DNA of 64,000 nt, from the NCBI RefSeq assembly GCF_000756305.1, contig NZ_JRFE01000057.1, positions 24,077 through 88,076 of the forward strand, given 5' to 3'. The position numbers and the translations under genes were made by a program. The stretch comes from Myxosarcina sp. GI1. Lineage in GTDB: Bacteria; Cyanobacteriota; Cyanobacteriia; Cyanobacteriales; Xenococcaceae. Below are positions 33,547 to 41,860 of this stretch, piece after piece; the stretch's first letter is position 1; every line of letters starts with the position of its first letter. Below the pieces are notes generated by a model. It saw only the letters and a program-made list of their open reading frames with translations. It made no database searches and had not been told where the DNA came from.

Positions 33547-34287
33547 ATGAAGATGTTGAATAGAGTTCCAGAAGTGACCCTTTATTTCTGGATTATTAAG
33601 ATTATGGCAACTACCGTTGGTGAAACCGCAGCTGATTTTTTGGCATTTACCCTCAATTTTGGTTTGGCGGCTACATCCTATATTATAGGTGGGTTGTTGC
33701 TAATTGTCCTTTTCAACCAGTTTAGGCTCAAACGATATGTTCCCGTAAGTTACTGGGCTGTGGTGGTTTTAGTCAGTATTGTTGGCACCTTAATTACCGA
33801 TCGCTTGGTAGATGAGATGGGAGTTAGTTTAGTCTCGATTACCATAATCTTTACTATTGGCTTATTGGCAGTTTTTGCCTGTTGGTACGGAAGCGAAGGT
33901 ACGTTGGCAATGCACTCGATTAAAACAACCAAAAGAGAACTGTTTTATTGGGCAGCTATTCTACTGACGTTTGCCTTGGGTACGGCAGCAGGAGACTTAC
34001 TTGCAGAGAGATTAAATCTGGGTTACGGAGTGTCGGCACTGCTATTTGGCACGGTAATTGTGATTATAACGATTGGCTATTATCGCTTTGGCATGGATGC
34101 AGTCCTAACCTTTTGGCTGGCGTATATTTTAACTCGTCCACTAGGAGCATCTATGGGGGATTTACTCTCGCAACCTGTTAAAAATGGTGGGCTGGGTTTT
34201 GGGACGGTAGGAACTACGATTGTCTTTACTACTACGATCGCCATCTTAATTGCCTACTTAAGCCTTAAGCAAAAGAAAAGAGCTTAA
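33547..34287 (+). CDS. COG4705-type membrane protein, first of a tandem pair
   Basis: 246 residues from ATG 33547, which has AGAAAGG just upstream. An in-frame TTG at 33499 is an alternative. About eight membrane segments are built from four similar units, each with a Gly/acidic motif: TVGETAADFLAF, TLITDRLVDEMG, TAAGDLLAERLNLGYG and ASMGDLLSQPVKNGG. This is the layout of COG4705 uncharacterised membrane-anchored proteins. The repeated intramembrane acidic residues suggest ion binding or transport. Followed without gap by a paralogue. Confidence 0.75.
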   Translation: MKMLNRVPEVTLYFWIIKIMATTVGETAADFLAFTLNFGLAATSYIIGGLLLIVLFNQFRLKRYVPVSYWAVVVLVSIVGTLITDRLVDEMGVSLVSITIIFTIGLLAVFACWYGSEGTLAMHSIKTTKRELFYWAAILLTFALGTAAGDLLAERLNLGYGVSALLFGTVIVIITIGYYRFGMDAVLTFWLAYILTRPLGASMGDLLSQPVKNGGLGFGTVGTTIVFTTTIAILIAYLSLKQKKRA

Positions 34288-34326
34288 TTGCGATCGAACC
34301 AGCAGATTTTTAAATTAATTAAAGCC

Positions 34327-35097
34327 ATGAATAAGAACATAGATCGAGGTAGGAACAAAGTAGCCAAAGTCACTATTTTCTTTTGGCTCATGAAAATCAT
34401 TGCCACCACTCTTGGGGAAACGGCAGGTGATTTTATCTCAATGTCACTGGGACTAGGTTATTATGTGGGGTTTGCTATAACCTTTGCCATATTAGCTATT
34501 CTGCTGTTATTTCAAATTAACGCAGACCGATATCGCCCAGCCCTTTATTGGTTAGCCATTATCGCTACAACTACCGCAGGAACAGAAGTTTCAGACTTGA
34601 TGGATCGCTCTTTGGGACTAGGCTATGCAATAGGTTCTCTAGTTTTAGTAGCTTGTCTTCTAGGAGTTTTAACCATTTGGTACTATCGCGACCGCGACTT
34701 GAGCGTTTATCCAATAATTAGGAAAGACGCTGAGACTACTTATTGGCTAGCGATCGTTTTTTCCAACAGTTTGGGTACGGCTTTTGGTGACTTTCTAACA
34801 GATAATATGGGTCTTAGCTACATACAAGGAGCATTATTAACGGCTGGTGTAATTGGTGTTGTCATCGCTCTGCACTATTTAACCGAGCTGAACGATATTC
34901 TCTTATTTTGGCTAGCATTCATATTTACCAGACCTTTTGGAGCAACTTTTGGCGATTTTCTTACTAAGCCCCTTGAAAAAGGTGGTCTATCTCTGTCAAG
35001 AGGATTATCTTCGGCGATCGCTTTTTTTTTATTGATGGTTATCCTCTACTTTTCAGAGAGAAATGAAAGAAAAAACCGAAAAAAATTGCGTCACTAA
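34327..35097 (+). CDS. COG4705-type membrane protein, second of a tandem pair
   Basis: 256 residues from ATG 34327 (a TTG at 34288 directly after the previous stop is an alternative). It repeats the unit pattern of its neighbour: TLGETAGDFISMSLGLGYY, TAGTEVSDLMDRSLGLGYA, TAFGDFLTDNMGLSY and ATFGDFLTKPLEKGG. About eight membrane segments, ends with a basic tail. The pair arose by tandem duplication and may form a heterodimer. Function unknown. Same regulon neighbourhood. Confidence 0.75.
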   Translation: MNKNIDRGRNKVAKVTIFFWLMKIIATTLGETAGDFISMSLGLGYYVGFAITFAILAILLLFQINADRYRPALYWLAIIATTTAGTEVSDLMDRSLGLGYAIGSLVLVACLLGVLTIWYYRDRDLSVYPIIRKDAETTYWLAIVFSNSLGTAFGDFLTDNMGLSYIQGALLTAGVIGVVIALHYLTELNDILLFWLAFIFTRPFGATFGDFLTKPLEKGGLSLSRGLSSAIAFFLLMVILYFSERNERKNRKKLRH

Positions 35098-35142
35098 AGT
35101 TTGTTAAGTCAAACAAGCGACGATTTTAAACTCACGATATTT

Positions 35143-35159
35143 CTTGCAAAGTTTCTGAC
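35143..35159 (+). promoter_or_regulatory. 17-bp direct-repeat motif, site 4
   Basis: CTTGCAAAGTTTCTGAC, identical to the consensus, 51 bp before the secreted protein gene at 35210. It is followed at the same distance as at the other sites by a TTTAAG/-10-like stretch. Confidence 0.75.
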
Positions 35160-35209
35160 GTTTGTTTTTTAGAGTTTAAGCATGAAAAGCTATAGAAATT
35201 ACAATTGCT

Positions 35210-35545
35210 ATGAAAAACTCCATCGTCAAACTAATTTCTACTATCTCAATTACAGCTCTTACTTTATCTACTAGCTTGCCTGCTTTGGCACGGGCAAAAG
35301 AGTCAGTTAGGGTCGAACGTTCCGTTATGCCTTTTGTATTAGTATCCCAGGCGCAAGCTGGACGTTTGGAAAGTCAAGGTATTCCTGGATATGGAGCTTT
35401 GAAAACTCAGTATATGCTGGATCGGGTGACTGCTAAAAGTTTGGTTCGAGCAGGTATTGATGCTCATCTGATTCCCGCTCGAACTTTACAGGATCGAGGC
35501 TATCTCAATGTCGTTGAGTCTCAATTGAGACTCAGAGAAAAATAA
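35210..35545 (+). CDS. secreted protein, first of two related ones
   Basis: 111 residues with a signal peptide (basic start, hydrophobic core, cleavage near ALARA). The mature part holds a helical domain (about 55-108): SQGIPGYGALKTQYMLDRVT, then VRAGIDAHLIP and DRGYLNVVESQLRL. The same domain pattern recurs in the next gene. No enzymatic motif. Each of the two genes has its own 17-bp motif, so both are regulon members. Confidence 0.65.
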   Translation: MKNSIVKLISTISITALTLSTSLPALARAKESVRVERSVMPFVLVSQAQAGRLESQGIPGYGALKTQYMLDRVTAKSLVRAGIDAHLIPARTLQDRGYLNVVESQLRLREK

Positions 35546-35554
35546 CTAAATAAC

Positions 35555-35571
35555 CTTGCAAACTTCCTGAC
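35555..35571 (+). promoter_or_regulatory. 17-bp direct-repeat motif, site 5
   Basis: CTTGCAAACTTCCTGAC, two mismatches to the consensus, 67 bp before the second secreted protein gene. It starts 10 bp after the stop of the first. Confidence 0.7.
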
Positions 35572-35637
35572 ATTTGATTTCTAGAATATTTTTATACTCC
35601 AAAAAAAACAATTTATTTAAATACGGGAGTCAAGACC

Positions 35638-36036
35638 ATGAAAAGCTCAAAAGTAAAACTATTTGTTTCTGGTATTTGTGCTACAGCTATCGCAGCTGCT
35701 ATTCCACTATTAAATGTTTTTCCAGCTTCGGCTAACGCAGTTACTTCTAATAACCAAAAAGAAGATTATACTTTAGTTAACCCAGAGCAAAGCAGTATTA
35801 ACCAAATTTCACCAACCAATCTCGTTGAGTCGGCATATCGCGGTGCTTTTAAAGACCAAGGAATTGCTAGCTACAATACTTTTATGAATGAGATTCGAGA
35901 AGGAGAACTAACTGCTAACGATATTGTAAACAGTGCGATCGCCGCTCATAGACTCTCCCCAGACATCATTAACAATTCGGGATATATGCATCAGGTTAAT
36001 GTTGCCCTGAAAGACTTAGCTCAATCTGATAGATAA
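35638..36036 (+). CDS. secreted protein, second of two related ones
   Basis: 132 residues with a signal peptide (ICATAIAAAIPLLNVFPASANA). The C-terminal domain (about 72-130) mirrors that of the gene before: DQGIASYNTFMNEIREGELT, NSAIAAHRLSP, and NSGYMHQVNVALKDL. No recognised family. Perfectly placed AATACGGGAGTC lies before the ATG as ribosome binding site. Probably a small periplasmic helical protein. Confidence 0.65.
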   Translation: MKSSKVKLFVSGICATAIAAAIPLLNVFPASANAVTSNNQKEDYTLVNPEQSSINQISPTNLVESAYRGAFKDQGIASYNTFMNEIREGELTANDIVNSAIAAHRLSPDIINNSGYMHQVNVALKDLAQSDR

Positions 36037-36105
36037 CTTATCTACTTAGAGAACTAATGATTGACATAGATTACAAGATTTTGTATGATTTTTAACAGAA
36101 AAGTA

Positions 36106-36270
36106 TCAACAATTAACGGTATTAATTCTACCTCCTAATTGTCGATATTTAAGGTATAGTTCAATTATTGCCGAAATATATTCGGGTAATTCTGAGCTAG
36201 ATAAATTAAATGTTGTTTGGCAAGACGACGATTCTCTTTCTAGCTTTTGTTTATTGGTAATTCTCATCAT
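36106..36270 (-). CDS. possible small protein overlapping the PepSY gene end
   Basis: From ATG at 36268-36270 a 54-residue frame (MMRITNKQKLERE..., ending GGRINTVNC) overlaps the last 20 bases of the PepSY gene and could be translated by coupling. The sequence is helical and amphipathic around LPEYISAIIELYLKYRQLG. Composition does not exclude a chance ORF. Confidence 0.3.
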   Translation of the reverse strand: MMRITNKQKLERESSSCQTTFNLSSSELPEYISAIIELYLKYRQLGGRINTVNC

Positions 36271-36694
36271 TGGGAACTTGAATGCTGCTACGAGGTCTAG
36301 CTTGTTCGGTAGCCTCATCTACTTTTTCGTTGACCCCTTGAGTGTAGAGAATATTGCCATTGCCAGCATCCACAAATACCTCAGTTTTATCAATGGTAAC
36401 TTCATAGACTAAGCTGCCATTTTCAGCTTCTAGTTCCAGTTCGGTAACTTTTCCATCCTGAACTTGCAAAGCAGACTCTTTTGCCTGGTCTGGAGTAATT
36501 TTAGCCAAGGGCTGTAAGTGGGCTGCTTCGGTTTCTCGTTCTTCATTTATTTCGGTTTCATCTTCAACTTTCTGGGCGATAAAAACTCGACGTGCGCGAA
36601 CGCTTGAATTAGCTTGAGCGACAGCGGCTATACCTCCAGCACCTAAAGTTCCCAATAGTAGAATGGCTAATAAAGTTTTAATTGAATTATTCAT
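36251..36694 (-). CDS. secreted PepSY-domain protein
   Basis: 147 residues. Signal peptide at about 1-28 (LLAILLLGTLGAGGIAAVAQA), an acidic linker (EDETEINEERETE), then one PepSY domain (about 65-135): KITPDQAKESALQVQDGKV, LEAENGSLVYEVTID and VFVDAGNGNIL. PepSY proteins are often induced by envelope or metal stress and modulate proteases or sensors. A 17-bp motif in the minus orientation (36746-36762) lies 52 bp upstream. Confidence 0.8.
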   Translation of the reverse strand: MNNSIKTLLAILLLGTLGAGGIAAVAQANSSVRARRVFIAQKVEDETEINEERETEAAHLQPLAKITPDQAKESALQVQDGKVTELELEAENGSLVYEVTIDKTEVFVDAGNGNILYTQGVNEKVDEATEQARPRSSIQVPNDENYQ

Positions 36695-37094
36695 TGTTTA
36701 ATTCTCGATCGTTTTTGATTTACATTTTTAGAATAAAAAGTAATTGTCAGAAACTTTACAAGAATTTTGATTATTGTCTAATTGAAGGTTTTAAAAATAT
36801 TTCTATTTAATAAGGTCATCTTAAAAAAAAAAGTAGTGCGAATCGCACCAATAATCATCTCTAAACTTTCTCCTAAAAAAAAGTCTAAATCCCACTCCAG
36901 AAAGTTGACGCTTGAATCTCCAAATGAAAGTTTAAATAGATTGATAGTTGGTGATTTGATATCAAAATACATGGTATGTGATGTGATACCAATCTATTAG
37001 ACGTAACAGAAGATAACCAATCAGTAATATTGCATCACAAAAATAACTTTAAATTTCCTATATATTTGATTATCATTATTTGGCTAATCGCTCC
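36695..37094. other. intergenic region with motif site 6 and no clear gene
   Basis: About 400 bp. It carries the sixth 17-bp motif in the first 70 bp. The rest has short overlapping frames on both strands without family resemblance or ribosome-binding sites. It could be decayed coding DNA. Confidence 0.5.
36746..36762 (-). promoter_or_regulatory. 17-bp direct-repeat motif, site 6 (before PepSY)
   Basis: On the minus strand CTTGTAAAGTTTCTGAC, one mismatch to the consensus, 52 bp before the PepSY start. This copy points the other way from sites 1-5, each toward its own gene, which argues for a promoter element rather than a dispersed repeat. Confidence 0.75.
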
Positions 37095-38441
37095 TTAACT
37101 AAATTTGGGCAATCTCAATATGAAATTACTTCCTTTCCCAATCTCACTCTGCACTTCCAGACTGCCATTGTGGGCTATGGAGATCGCTTTGGCAATAGCT
37201 AACCCTAACCCAGAGCCACCCTTACTTCTAGAACGAGCCTTATCTACGCGATAAAAACGGTCAAAGATACGCTTTTGGTCGCCTTTAGCAATGCCAATGC
37301 CTGTATCTCGGACATTAATTACCACTTCATTGTGTTCTTCTATCATACTTAATGTTACTTTTTCCCCTGCTGGGGTGTATTGAATCGCGTTTGTTACCAG
37401 ATTAGTAATCAAACGATATAGCTGTTGGCGATCGCCAATTACTTCTACAGGCTGAGATACTTTTATCTGGGAACTAAGCTCGATCTCCGAAGCCATTGCC
37501 AAAGCTGCTAAATCTTCTTCCACTTCTATAACCAAGTTTGCCAGAGCAATTTTTTCTCTCTTTTTATTAGAAGTATTGTTATTTATTTCACCATCGATAC
37601 GACACAGGATTAATAGATCTGCCACTAAATGAGATAACCGCTTGTTCTGTCTGACGATACTTTTTAGAGTATCCTTGGCTTTATTTTCAGATAAATTAGG
37701 CAACATCAGATCCGACTGAGCCGTTGCTTGAATGGCTGCTAGAGGGGTTCTGAGTTCGTGGGCAGCATCGGCGGTAAACTGCTGCATCTGCTGATAGGAC
37801 TGGCAAATAGGGCGTATGGCTAATCCCGACAACCACCAGCTAGCACCTGCTACCAGTAACACCACTAAAGGTACTCCTAATAACAATACCCATTTGACAT
37901 TAGCAACATAGGTATCAAAATCCTGGAGACTTCTACCGACTTGAAGATAACCCCAGTTTTTACCATTTTGAGTGTGTAAGAGAAAAGAAATTTGCCGATA
38001 GCGAGTTCCTTGAGAATCGATCGGAGTTTCCCACTCCTGTTGATTAGACACTTTAGGTAATTCGGGCTGCATCCCTGCCACTGCCACCAAATTTTCACTT
38101 AGATCGAAGAGGCGCAAATAATATTTATCTTGCCCAATTACCCCCAATCGCAACGATTGAAAGCGATCTGGATTATAACAGCCTGTTTCGACAAGGCAGG
38201 TATTGGGTAGTAGCTCTTTTACTTCAGGTTCTATTTGCCCTGGCTGTTCGAGAACGGGTAGCAGACTATCGTGAAGAGTTCCTGCTACCGATTCTAATTC
38301 TTGGTTGATGGTAATGCGATGGGCGTGGGCGACTGCTTCATAAAATCCTAAAGCACATATAAATAAGACTATACTTAGGATTGCTCCATACCAGCTAGCC
38401 AGTCGCCAGCGCGATCGCGCAAAGAGTTGATTATGCTTCAC
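37095..38441 (-). CDS. sensor histidine kinase, CopS/Hik31-like (second pair)
   Basis: Start taken at GTG 38439-38441 (448 residues), 28 bp after the regulator stop. The frame is open further upstream but would overlap the regulator gene. TM1, periplasmic sensor with a Cys pair (NTCLVETGCYN), TM2, then FTADAAHELRTPLAAIQ, NLVTNAIQYTP, RDTGIGI and GGSGLGLAIAKA. It matches the first kinase (12371-13723) over its whole length, including YLQVGRSL in the sensor. Likely senses periplasmic copper and phosphorylates its CopR-like partner. Confidence 0.85.
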   Translation of the reverse strand: MKHNQLFARSRWRLASWYGAILSIVLFICALGFYEAVAHAHRITINQELESVAGTLHDSLLPVLEQPGQIEPEVKELLPNTCLVETGCYNPDRFQSLRLGVIGQDKYYLRLFDLSENLVAVAGMQPELPKVSNQQEWETPIDSQGTRYRQISFLLHTQNGKNWGYLQVGRSLQDFDTYVANVKWVLLLGVPLVVLLVAGASWWLSGLAIRPICQSYQQMQQFTADAAHELRTPLAAIQATAQSDLMLPNLSENKAKDTLKSIVRQNKRLSHLVADLLILCRIDGEINNNTSNKKREKIALANLVIEVEEDLAALAMASEIELSSQIKVSQPVEVIGDRQQLYRLITNLVTNAIQYTPAGEKVTLSMIEEHNEVVINVRDTGIGIAKGDQKRIFDRFYRVDKARSRSKGGSGLGLAIAKAISIAHNGSLEVQSEIGKGSNFILRLPKFS

Positions 38442-38469
38442 ATTTAACTTATTAGCTGTAAAGATCCAA

Positions 38470-39156
38470 TTATGTTTGGTGCTGAAAGCGATATCCCAAA
38501 CCATAAACAGTTTCCAACATATTATCGCAACCATACTTACTAAGTTTGCGTCGTAGTAAGCTAATCTGCGCGGCTACTACATTACTAGGAGGTTCGGCAC
38601 CAAATTCCCATAGTCGATCTAGAAGTCGATCGCTAGTAACGATTTGGTTGGGGTGCTGCATAAAATACTCTAATAGCTGAAATTCCTTTTTGGTTAGCAA
38701 GATTTGCTTTTCTTTTGCTGCTCCAAGAATCCAAAAGGTATTAGTATTGTAGTCCAAACTAAGATCGCCTACTCGTAATCGTCGGGGCTGTAACTGGGGA
38801 GTTCTTCTTTGTAAAGCTCTCAGTCGTGCTAGTAGTTCGGGCATATCAAAAGGTTTAACTAGATAATCATCTGCCCCTGCATCTAAGCCAGCTATTTTAT
38901 CCTCCATATTGTCTTTTGCAGTCAGCATTAATATGGGTAGAGGTTTTTGTTGTTGCCTAATTCGCTTAATCAACTCTAGTCCCGATATTCCAGGTAATAG
39001 CCAATCAAAAATTCCTAGCTCGTATTCTTTTAATTTAAAGTAATCCCAAGCATCATGCCCATCTACAGCCCAATCTACAACATGATTGTTGTGGTTTAAA
39101 CTCTGCTTAATCGCAGCCCCTAAATCTGGTTCATCTTCAACTAGTAATATTCTCAC
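38470..39156 (-). CDS. OmpR-family response regulator, CopR-like (second pair)
   Basis: 228 residues: LLVEDEPDLGAAI, FDWLLPGISG (phospho-acceptor Asp), VKPFDMPE, winged helix with LTKKEFQLLEYFMQHP...RLLDRLWEFG...VAAQISLLRRKL...VYGLGYRFQ. Very similar to the first regulator (13734-14444). A TTTCAT-N5-TTTAAC direct repeat stands 63-79 bp upstream in its own orientation, so autoregulation is likely. Candidate activator of the RND adaptor and pump genes. Confidence 0.85.
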   Translation of the reverse strand: MRILLVEDEPDLGAAIKQSLNHNNHVVDWAVDGHDAWDYFKLKEYELGIFDWLLPGISGLELIKRIRQQQKPLPILMLTAKDNMEDKIAGLDAGADDYLVKPFDMPELLARLRALQRRTPQLQPRRLRVGDLSLDYNTNTFWILGAAKEKQILLTKKEFQLLEYFMQHPNQIVTSDRLLDRLWEFGAEPPSNVVAAQISLLRRKLSKYGCDNMLETVYGLGYRFQHQT

Positions 39157-39630
39157 GATCGCTGTGCGGTTGATGATTCTCTGGCAAATACTAATCGTTT
39201 TATTATTGACACAAAATTGTTAAATCAGGATGAAATTACGTGGCAGCCATAGTATAAATTAACGTTTATCTGTACGTAGAAATTTGATATATGCGAAAAA
39301 TATTCTATTCGATCTTAGATGATTCCTAATCTGCTAAAATTCTGATTGAGTAGAACCAAATTAGAATATTAATTTGTTACTTGAGAATGATAATAGATCG
39401 CATTCGTCTGGGAAAGATTGCGATTCTTGTTCTCTGCTTTAGCGTTGAATTATTCTAATTGTTCGATCTTTTTGAACCAATTTTCGGTATTCGAGGCGAT
39501 CTTAGTCGGTTTTATCTCGAATAATTTATATATCTTGAAGTCAAAACTGTTTAGCTTTTCAATTCGGGCATTTTCGTTCGTAACTTAACGTCCGCTTGAG
39601 AAGCTAACTAAATTCATCCCAACAAAAATC
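39157..39630. other. intergenic region between copR-like and permease genes
   Basis: About 470 bp, AT-rich, no credible ORF. It contains the CopR-like box at 39219-39235 for the minus-strand pair. Nothing clear is visible before the permease gene apart from a generic AT-rich promoter region. Confidence 0.6.
39219..39235 (-). promoter_or_regulatory. CopR-like direct repeat (TTTCAT-N5-TTTAAC)
   Basis: On the minus strand TTTCAT (39230-39235), 5 bp, TTTAAC (39219-39224). Just downstream comes TTTTGTGTCAATAATAA, which shares TTGTGTCA with the sites before the RND genes and ends in a plausible -10 (AATAAT). The element faces the second CopR-like gene. Confidence 0.65.
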
Positions 39631-39639
39631 TTGAATAGT

Positions 39640-40947
39640 ATGAAAAACGAATATAAATCGGGAAGCCTTTCTTTGCTCGGTGCTATTGCTATGGGAACTG
39701 GAGTTATGATTGGCGCGGGCATCTTTGCTCTGACTGGACAGGTAGCAGAACTCGCAGGTGCCTTATTTCCCTTAGCTTTTTTAGCTGCTGCAATTATTAG
39801 CGGGTTTAGTGCCTATTCCTACATTAAAATGTCCAACGCTTACCCATCGGCAGGGGGCATTGCCATGTATCTGAAAAAAGCTTATGGTCGTAGCACTATG
39901 ACTGGAGTTTGCGCTTTGTTGATGGCTTTTTCCATGATTATCAATGAGAGTCTGGTAGGGCGCACTTTTGGTACTTATACGCTACAGCTTTTTAACGTCG
40001 GAGAAAATAACTATTGGGTGCCAATCTTGGCAGTAGGTTTGATTGCAGTAGCCTTTCTGATTAATATTTCAGGCAACAAAGTAATTGGTTCACTTTCTCA
40101 AGTTACTGCATTTTTGAAAATTGGCGGAATTATTGTTTTTGCTGCCGTAACTTTGTGGGCTGCTGGATTTTTGTTCAAACCCGATTTCGGGGCTGGTTCT
40201 AGTGAAGCAATTCCAGGTAGTGGTTTCATGGCAGGCGTAGCGATCGCTATTTTGGCTTATAAGGGATTTACAACTATTACTAATAGTGGCGGTGAAGTGA
40301 AAAACCCCGAAAAAAATGTGGGTCGAGCCATTATTGCTTCATTAGCAATCTGTGTAGTAGTCTACTTGCTAGTAGCTTTCGCCGTAGCTTCTAGTTTGCC
40401 TTTAGCTCGAATTGTTGAAGCCAAAAACTTCGCCTTGGCACAGGCGGCAAAACCCGCATTGGGTCAGTATGGTGTCTGGTTTACAGTAGCAATCGCTATA
40501 ATTGCCACCGCTTCAGGTATTATTGCTAGTGTCTTTGCCGTGTCGCGAATGTTGGCGATGTTAAGCGAGATGGAAATTATTCCCCATCGCCATTTTGGGA
40601 TGCCTGGGGATATCCAAAAACATACTTTAGTTTACACTGTTGTTTTGGCAGCAGCTTTGGCTGCGTTTTTCGATCTTACGCGAATTGCTTCTTTAGGAGC
40701 TATTTTCTACTTGTTGGTCGATATAGCTATACATTGGGGTGTTTTTCGCAATCAAAAGAACGATATTAATGCTAATGGCGCGATCGTTATGACCGCTCTG
40801 GTTCTCGATATTATTGTTCTTGGTGCAATAACGATTTTAAAAGGAAGTTCCGATCCTATGCTGCTGGTAATTGCAGCTATAGGTTTGCTACTGACATTTC
40901 TAGGCGAGCGATTTTTCCTTAAAAATCATCAGATGGATCGGGAATAA
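39640..40947 (+). CDS. APC-superfamily amino acid/amine permease
   Basis: 435 residues from ATG 39640 (a TTG at 39631 is in frame). About twelve membrane segments. TM1 motif MGTGVMIGAGIFALTGQVAELAG in two parts, then YPSAGGIAMYLKKAYG, and SGGEVKNPEKNVGRAI after TM6, as in APC permeases. The substrate is not readable. An AraC-type regulator with a cupin domain follows 55 bp downstream and may control it. Confidence 0.8.
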   Translation: MKNEYKSGSLSLLGAIAMGTGVMIGAGIFALTGQVAELAGALFPLAFLAAAIISGFSAYSYIKMSNAYPSAGGIAMYLKKAYGRSTMTGVCALLMAFSMIINESLVGRTFGTYTLQLFNVGENNYWVPILAVGLIAVAFLINISGNKVIGSLSQVTAFLKIGGIIVFAAVTLWAAGFLFKPDFGAGSSEAIPGSGFMAGVAIAILAYKGFTTITNSGGEVKNPEKNVGRAIIASLAICVVVYLLVAFAVASSLPLARIVEAKNFALAQAAKPALGQYGVWFTVAIAIIATASGIIASVFAVSRMLAMLSEMEIIPHRHFGMPGDIQKHTLVYTVVLAAALAAFFDLTRIASLGAIFYLLVDIAIHWGVFRNQKNDINANGAIVMTALVLDIIVLGAITILKGSSDPMLLVIAAIGLLLTFLGERFFLKNHQMDRE

Positions 40948-41002
40948 TTGTATATTTTGGTCAGTAGAAATCTATGTAGGCATACCAAATATTTCACTAT
41001 TG

Positions 41003-41815
41003 ATGTTTACCTCAATCTACGACTGGAAAAACGGGCTTACTACGCCCTCACCTCTTTTTCTACTACCTTCAATGGCTCTACAAGTTAGTGCAGGTAGTGG
41101 AACATCTCCCCACAGTCATACAGCAGCACAGGTCATTGTGGCATTATCTGGGAAACTACAGGTAAGAATGTCGCCTAAAGCATCTTATTCTGCTTACGAT
41201 GCCGTAATAATTCCACCTAATGTCAATCACCATATTATTAGTTCGGGTTCTATGGAAATAATGATTTGGTTCGATCCTGCTACAGTAGCAGCAAGAGCCA
41301 TTCGCTTACTTTCATCGTCCGAATTAATACCGTTATTTAGAAGCGATGATGTTCCCATATCTCAGCTAGTATTAAGTTCTCATTTGAAGACTTGTGATGA
41401 TGCTATTAAATTGTCGCAAACAATTACTCAGGCTATCTTACCAGAATACAAGACTGTTAAACCGATTGATGAACGTATAGAATCAACTCTCAGCGCATTT
41501 CAGGATTCAGCTTTACTCGGTCAACCACATCCACTTGAATATTTAGCACGAGCGGTTAATTTATCGGAAGGACGATTGCGCCATCTGTTTCGTCAAGAAC
41601 TAGGCGTAACTATACAACAGTATTGGATCGGTCATCGTTTACTGGTAGCAATACGACGTTTTAATGGTTGTGAATCTTTAACTAAAATTGCCCACGAAGC
41701 TGGTTTTGCGGATCTAGCTCATTTTTCCCATGCTTTTCGCGCCTCTTTTGGCATAACTCCATCTTTAGCAGCAAAAGATAGCCGTTCCGTACAAGTAATT
41801 TTTTGTGAAGGCTGA
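41003..41815 (+). CDS. AraC-family regulator with cupin domain
   Basis: 270 residues from ATG 41003. N-terminal cupin-like domain (about 20-95) with GSGTSPHSHTAAQVIVALSG and NVNHHIISSGS, the His-rich cupin strands. C-terminal AraC domain (about 165-265) with two helix-turn-helices: YLARAVNLSEGRLRHLFRQE and KIAHEAGFADLAHFSHAFR, then FGITPS. It should bind a small ligand and regulate a nearby gene, probably the permease or the DUF1772-like protein. Confidence 0.8.
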   Translation: MFTSIYDWKNGLTTPSPLFLLPSMALQVSAGSGTSPHSHTAAQVIVALSGKLQVRMSPKASYSAYDAVIIPPNVNHHIISSGSMEIMIWFDPATVAARAIRLLSSSELIPLFRSDDVPISQLVLSSHLKTCDDAIKLSQTITQAILPEYKTVKPIDERIESTLSAFQDSALLGQPHPLEYLARAVNLSEGRLRHLFRQELGVTIQQYWIGHRLLVAIRRFNGCESLTKIAHEAGFADLAHFSHAFRASFGITPSLAAKDSRSVQVIFCEG

Positions 41816-41860
41816 TATTAATAATTCAGAACATTTAATAATTCTGAATTTACCACCAAG

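Noticed and set aside
36778-36972. Minus-strand 64-residue ORF and its plus-strand counterpart at 36782-37000
   Set aside because: No family resemblance, no ribosome-binding site, overlapping frames on both strands in AT-rich DNA. Treated as non-coding or decayed.
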